From Nitrospinae bacterium CG22_combo_CG10-13_8_21_14_all_47_10 (GTDB lineage: Bacteria; Nitrospinota; Nitrospinia; Nitrospinales; VA-1), in NCBI GenBank assembly GCA_002786505.1, contig PCTK01000075.1, positions 1 to 6,786 on the forward strand: a stretch of 6,786 bases of DNA, written 5' to 3'. Under the pieces are notes generated by a model, which saw only the letters and a list, made by a program, of their open reading frames with translations, was not told the DNA's origin and made no database searches. Made by a program: the position numbers and the translations under genes. Position 1 is the stretch's first letter, and each line of letters begins with the position of its first letter. This document shows positions 5,810 to 6,786 of the stretch, piece by piece.

Positions 5810-6786
5810 ATGAAGACTTTATTGATTTTCCCGGCACAGTGGTATCCCACTCAGCCGTATTTAAGCACCCCCTACCTGACGTCCTATCTGCGGGCCAAAG
5901 GCTGGGAAGTGGATCAAAGAGATTTTAATATAGCCTCGTACGACCAATTTTTGTCGGCACCGCTTTTGAAAAACGCGGAAAGCCTCATGGCCCAGCGACT
6001 GCAAACGCTTAAAAACCAGAAGTCTTTGTCGATCAAGGAAAAATCCCATATGGATGTTTTAGCGATGGGATTAAAATTTTCCGACCGCATCATTACAGGG
6101 GTTGAAGAGGCCAAGTCGGTTCTCAGAACTCCGGAACGGTTTTTCGATTTTCCCTCCTATCAGCAGGCGGATATGGTGATCAAATCGGCTTTGAAACTGG
6201 TGTCTGATGCCCATGCACCCTCGGTTTTCAGTCTGTCGACCTTTGAAAGTGGCACCCGTGCCGAAGAGTCCACCCGCAGGGCTCATGAAGCCAGCCGCGA
6301 TCAAGCGACCAATCCCTTCATCCATTTATATGAGCGCATTTTGATTCCCGGTGAAAACTGGCAGAACTATGATGTGGTTGGCATTTCCATTATTGGTATT
6401 TCCCAGATCATTCCCGGCCTGACACTGGCCCGGTTGCTGAAGGAAAAGTTTCCCCATCTGCACATCACCCTGGGCGGCCCCATATTCAGCGTCAACTCCG
6501 GTCAGTTGATCGGCCACCCGGAATTTTTTGAGGATTTCTGCCACAGCATTGTCACGTTTGAGGGGGAAGAACCCCTGCATAGACTGCTCACCGCGCTCAA
6601 AGCCGGGGATGCGTTATCGACCGTGCCTAACCTGATTCACCTGGATGGTCGCGAAGTGGTGCACAACAAAGAACGGGTGGAATTGAGGTTTGAAGAAATT
6701 CCCGGCCCGACCTTCGACGGCTTGCCGATGCATAACTACCTGTCTCCGTACCCGATCATCCCTGTTCTGCAAAGCCGGGGATGCTA
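5810..6786 (+). CDS. B12-binding-type radical SAM protein (3' end missing)
   Basis: The first 325 residues of a larger protein are present; the frame is still open at the window edge. The N-terminus MKTLLIFPAQWYPTQPYLS and the later DVVGISIIGISQIIPGLTL (188-206) with HITLGGPIFS (218-227) look like the cobalamin-binding Rossmann-like domain that precedes the radical SAM barrel. EGEEPLHRLL (251-260) and VPNLI (272-276) are the usual linker signatures. PGPTFDGLPMHNYLSP (298-313) and QSRGC (321-325) lead into the cysteine motif that binds the 4Fe-4S cluster; the window stops one incomplete codon after the first cysteine. No DxHxxG motif is visible, so cobalamin would bind without a protein histidine ligand. 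Residues 40-185 form a long helical insertion. The closest family I can name is the RiPP-maturation type, but methyltransferases and other relatives are equally possible. ATG at 5792, in frame, would add six residues (MLSLPI); neither start has a strong Shine-Dalgarno. It is expected to be cytoplasmic. Confidence 0.85.
   Translation, partial: MKTLLIFPAQWYPTQPYLSTPYLTSYLRAKGWEVDQRDFNIASYDQFLSAPLLKNAESLMAQRLQTLKNQKSLSIKEKSHMDVLAMGLKFSDRIITGVEEAKSVLRTPERFFDFPSYQQADMVIKSALKLVSDAHAPSVFSLSTFESGTRAEESTRRAHEASRDQATNPFIHLYERILIPGENWQNYDVVGISIIGISQIIPGLTLARLLKEKFPHLHITLGGPIFSVNSGQLIGHPEFFEDFCHSIVTFEGEEPLHRLLTALKAGDALSTVPNLIHLDGREVVHNKERVELRFEEIPGPTFDGLPMHNYLSPYPIIPVLQSRGC

Noticed and set aside
6071..6580. 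Two consecutive 84-codon open frames on the minus strand
   Set aside because: Both are antisense to the radical SAM gene, whose plus-strand frame shows recognisable conserved motifs.

Overview
The window looks like chromosomal DNA from a free-living Gram-negative bacterium with periplasmic multihaem electron transfer. Three of its five genes encode proteins with Sec-type signal peptides, one of them a twelve-haem c-type cytochrome. A long NHL-repeat protein and a corrinoid-type radical SAM enzyme lie beside it. This mix is typical of groups such as Nitrospinota, Desulfobacterota/Geobacter relatives and Nitrospirota. By feel I lean to Nitrospinota or Desulfobacterota, but the sequence alone cannot settle it. 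I see no insertion sequence, phage gene, CRISPR array, tRNA or rRNA.

Layout: four genes run leftward (minus strand) and one incomplete gene runs rightward at the right end. Positions 1-108 are non-coding and hold a 14-bp perfect palindrome and two small hairpins, which probably form the 3' end of the cytochrome transcript. Next, read in the direction of transcription, come a secreted NTF2/SnoaL-like protein (3236 to 2730), a small Hpt phosphotransfer protein (2701 to 2381) and the twelve-haem cytochrome (2334 to 109). The gaps are only 28 and 46 bp, so these three are probably one operon. Upstream of them, after a 129-bp gap, lies a secreted protein made of twelve NHL-type repeats (5534 to 3366). 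A 275-bp divergent spacer (5535-5809) separates it from the radical SAM gene, which leaves the window just after its first candidate cluster cysteine.

How the genes may work together: the cytochrome is the electron carrier. The Hpt protein passes phosphoryl groups between histidine kinases and response regulators whose genes are not in this window. Its place between two exported proteins hints that production or use of the cytochrome is tied to a phosphorelay; this is inference from gene order only. The NHL protein is probably a periplasmic or outer-surface scaffold with no visible catalytic motif. The radical SAM protein is cytoplasmic, belongs to a family that includes RiPP-maturation enzymes, and need not be functionally related to the leftward genes.

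The most noteworthy points are the unusual CX4CH haem site in the cytochrome, the Hpt/cytochrome gene pairing, and the very regular 56-residue, twelve-blade architecture of the NHL protein with a single degenerate blade.
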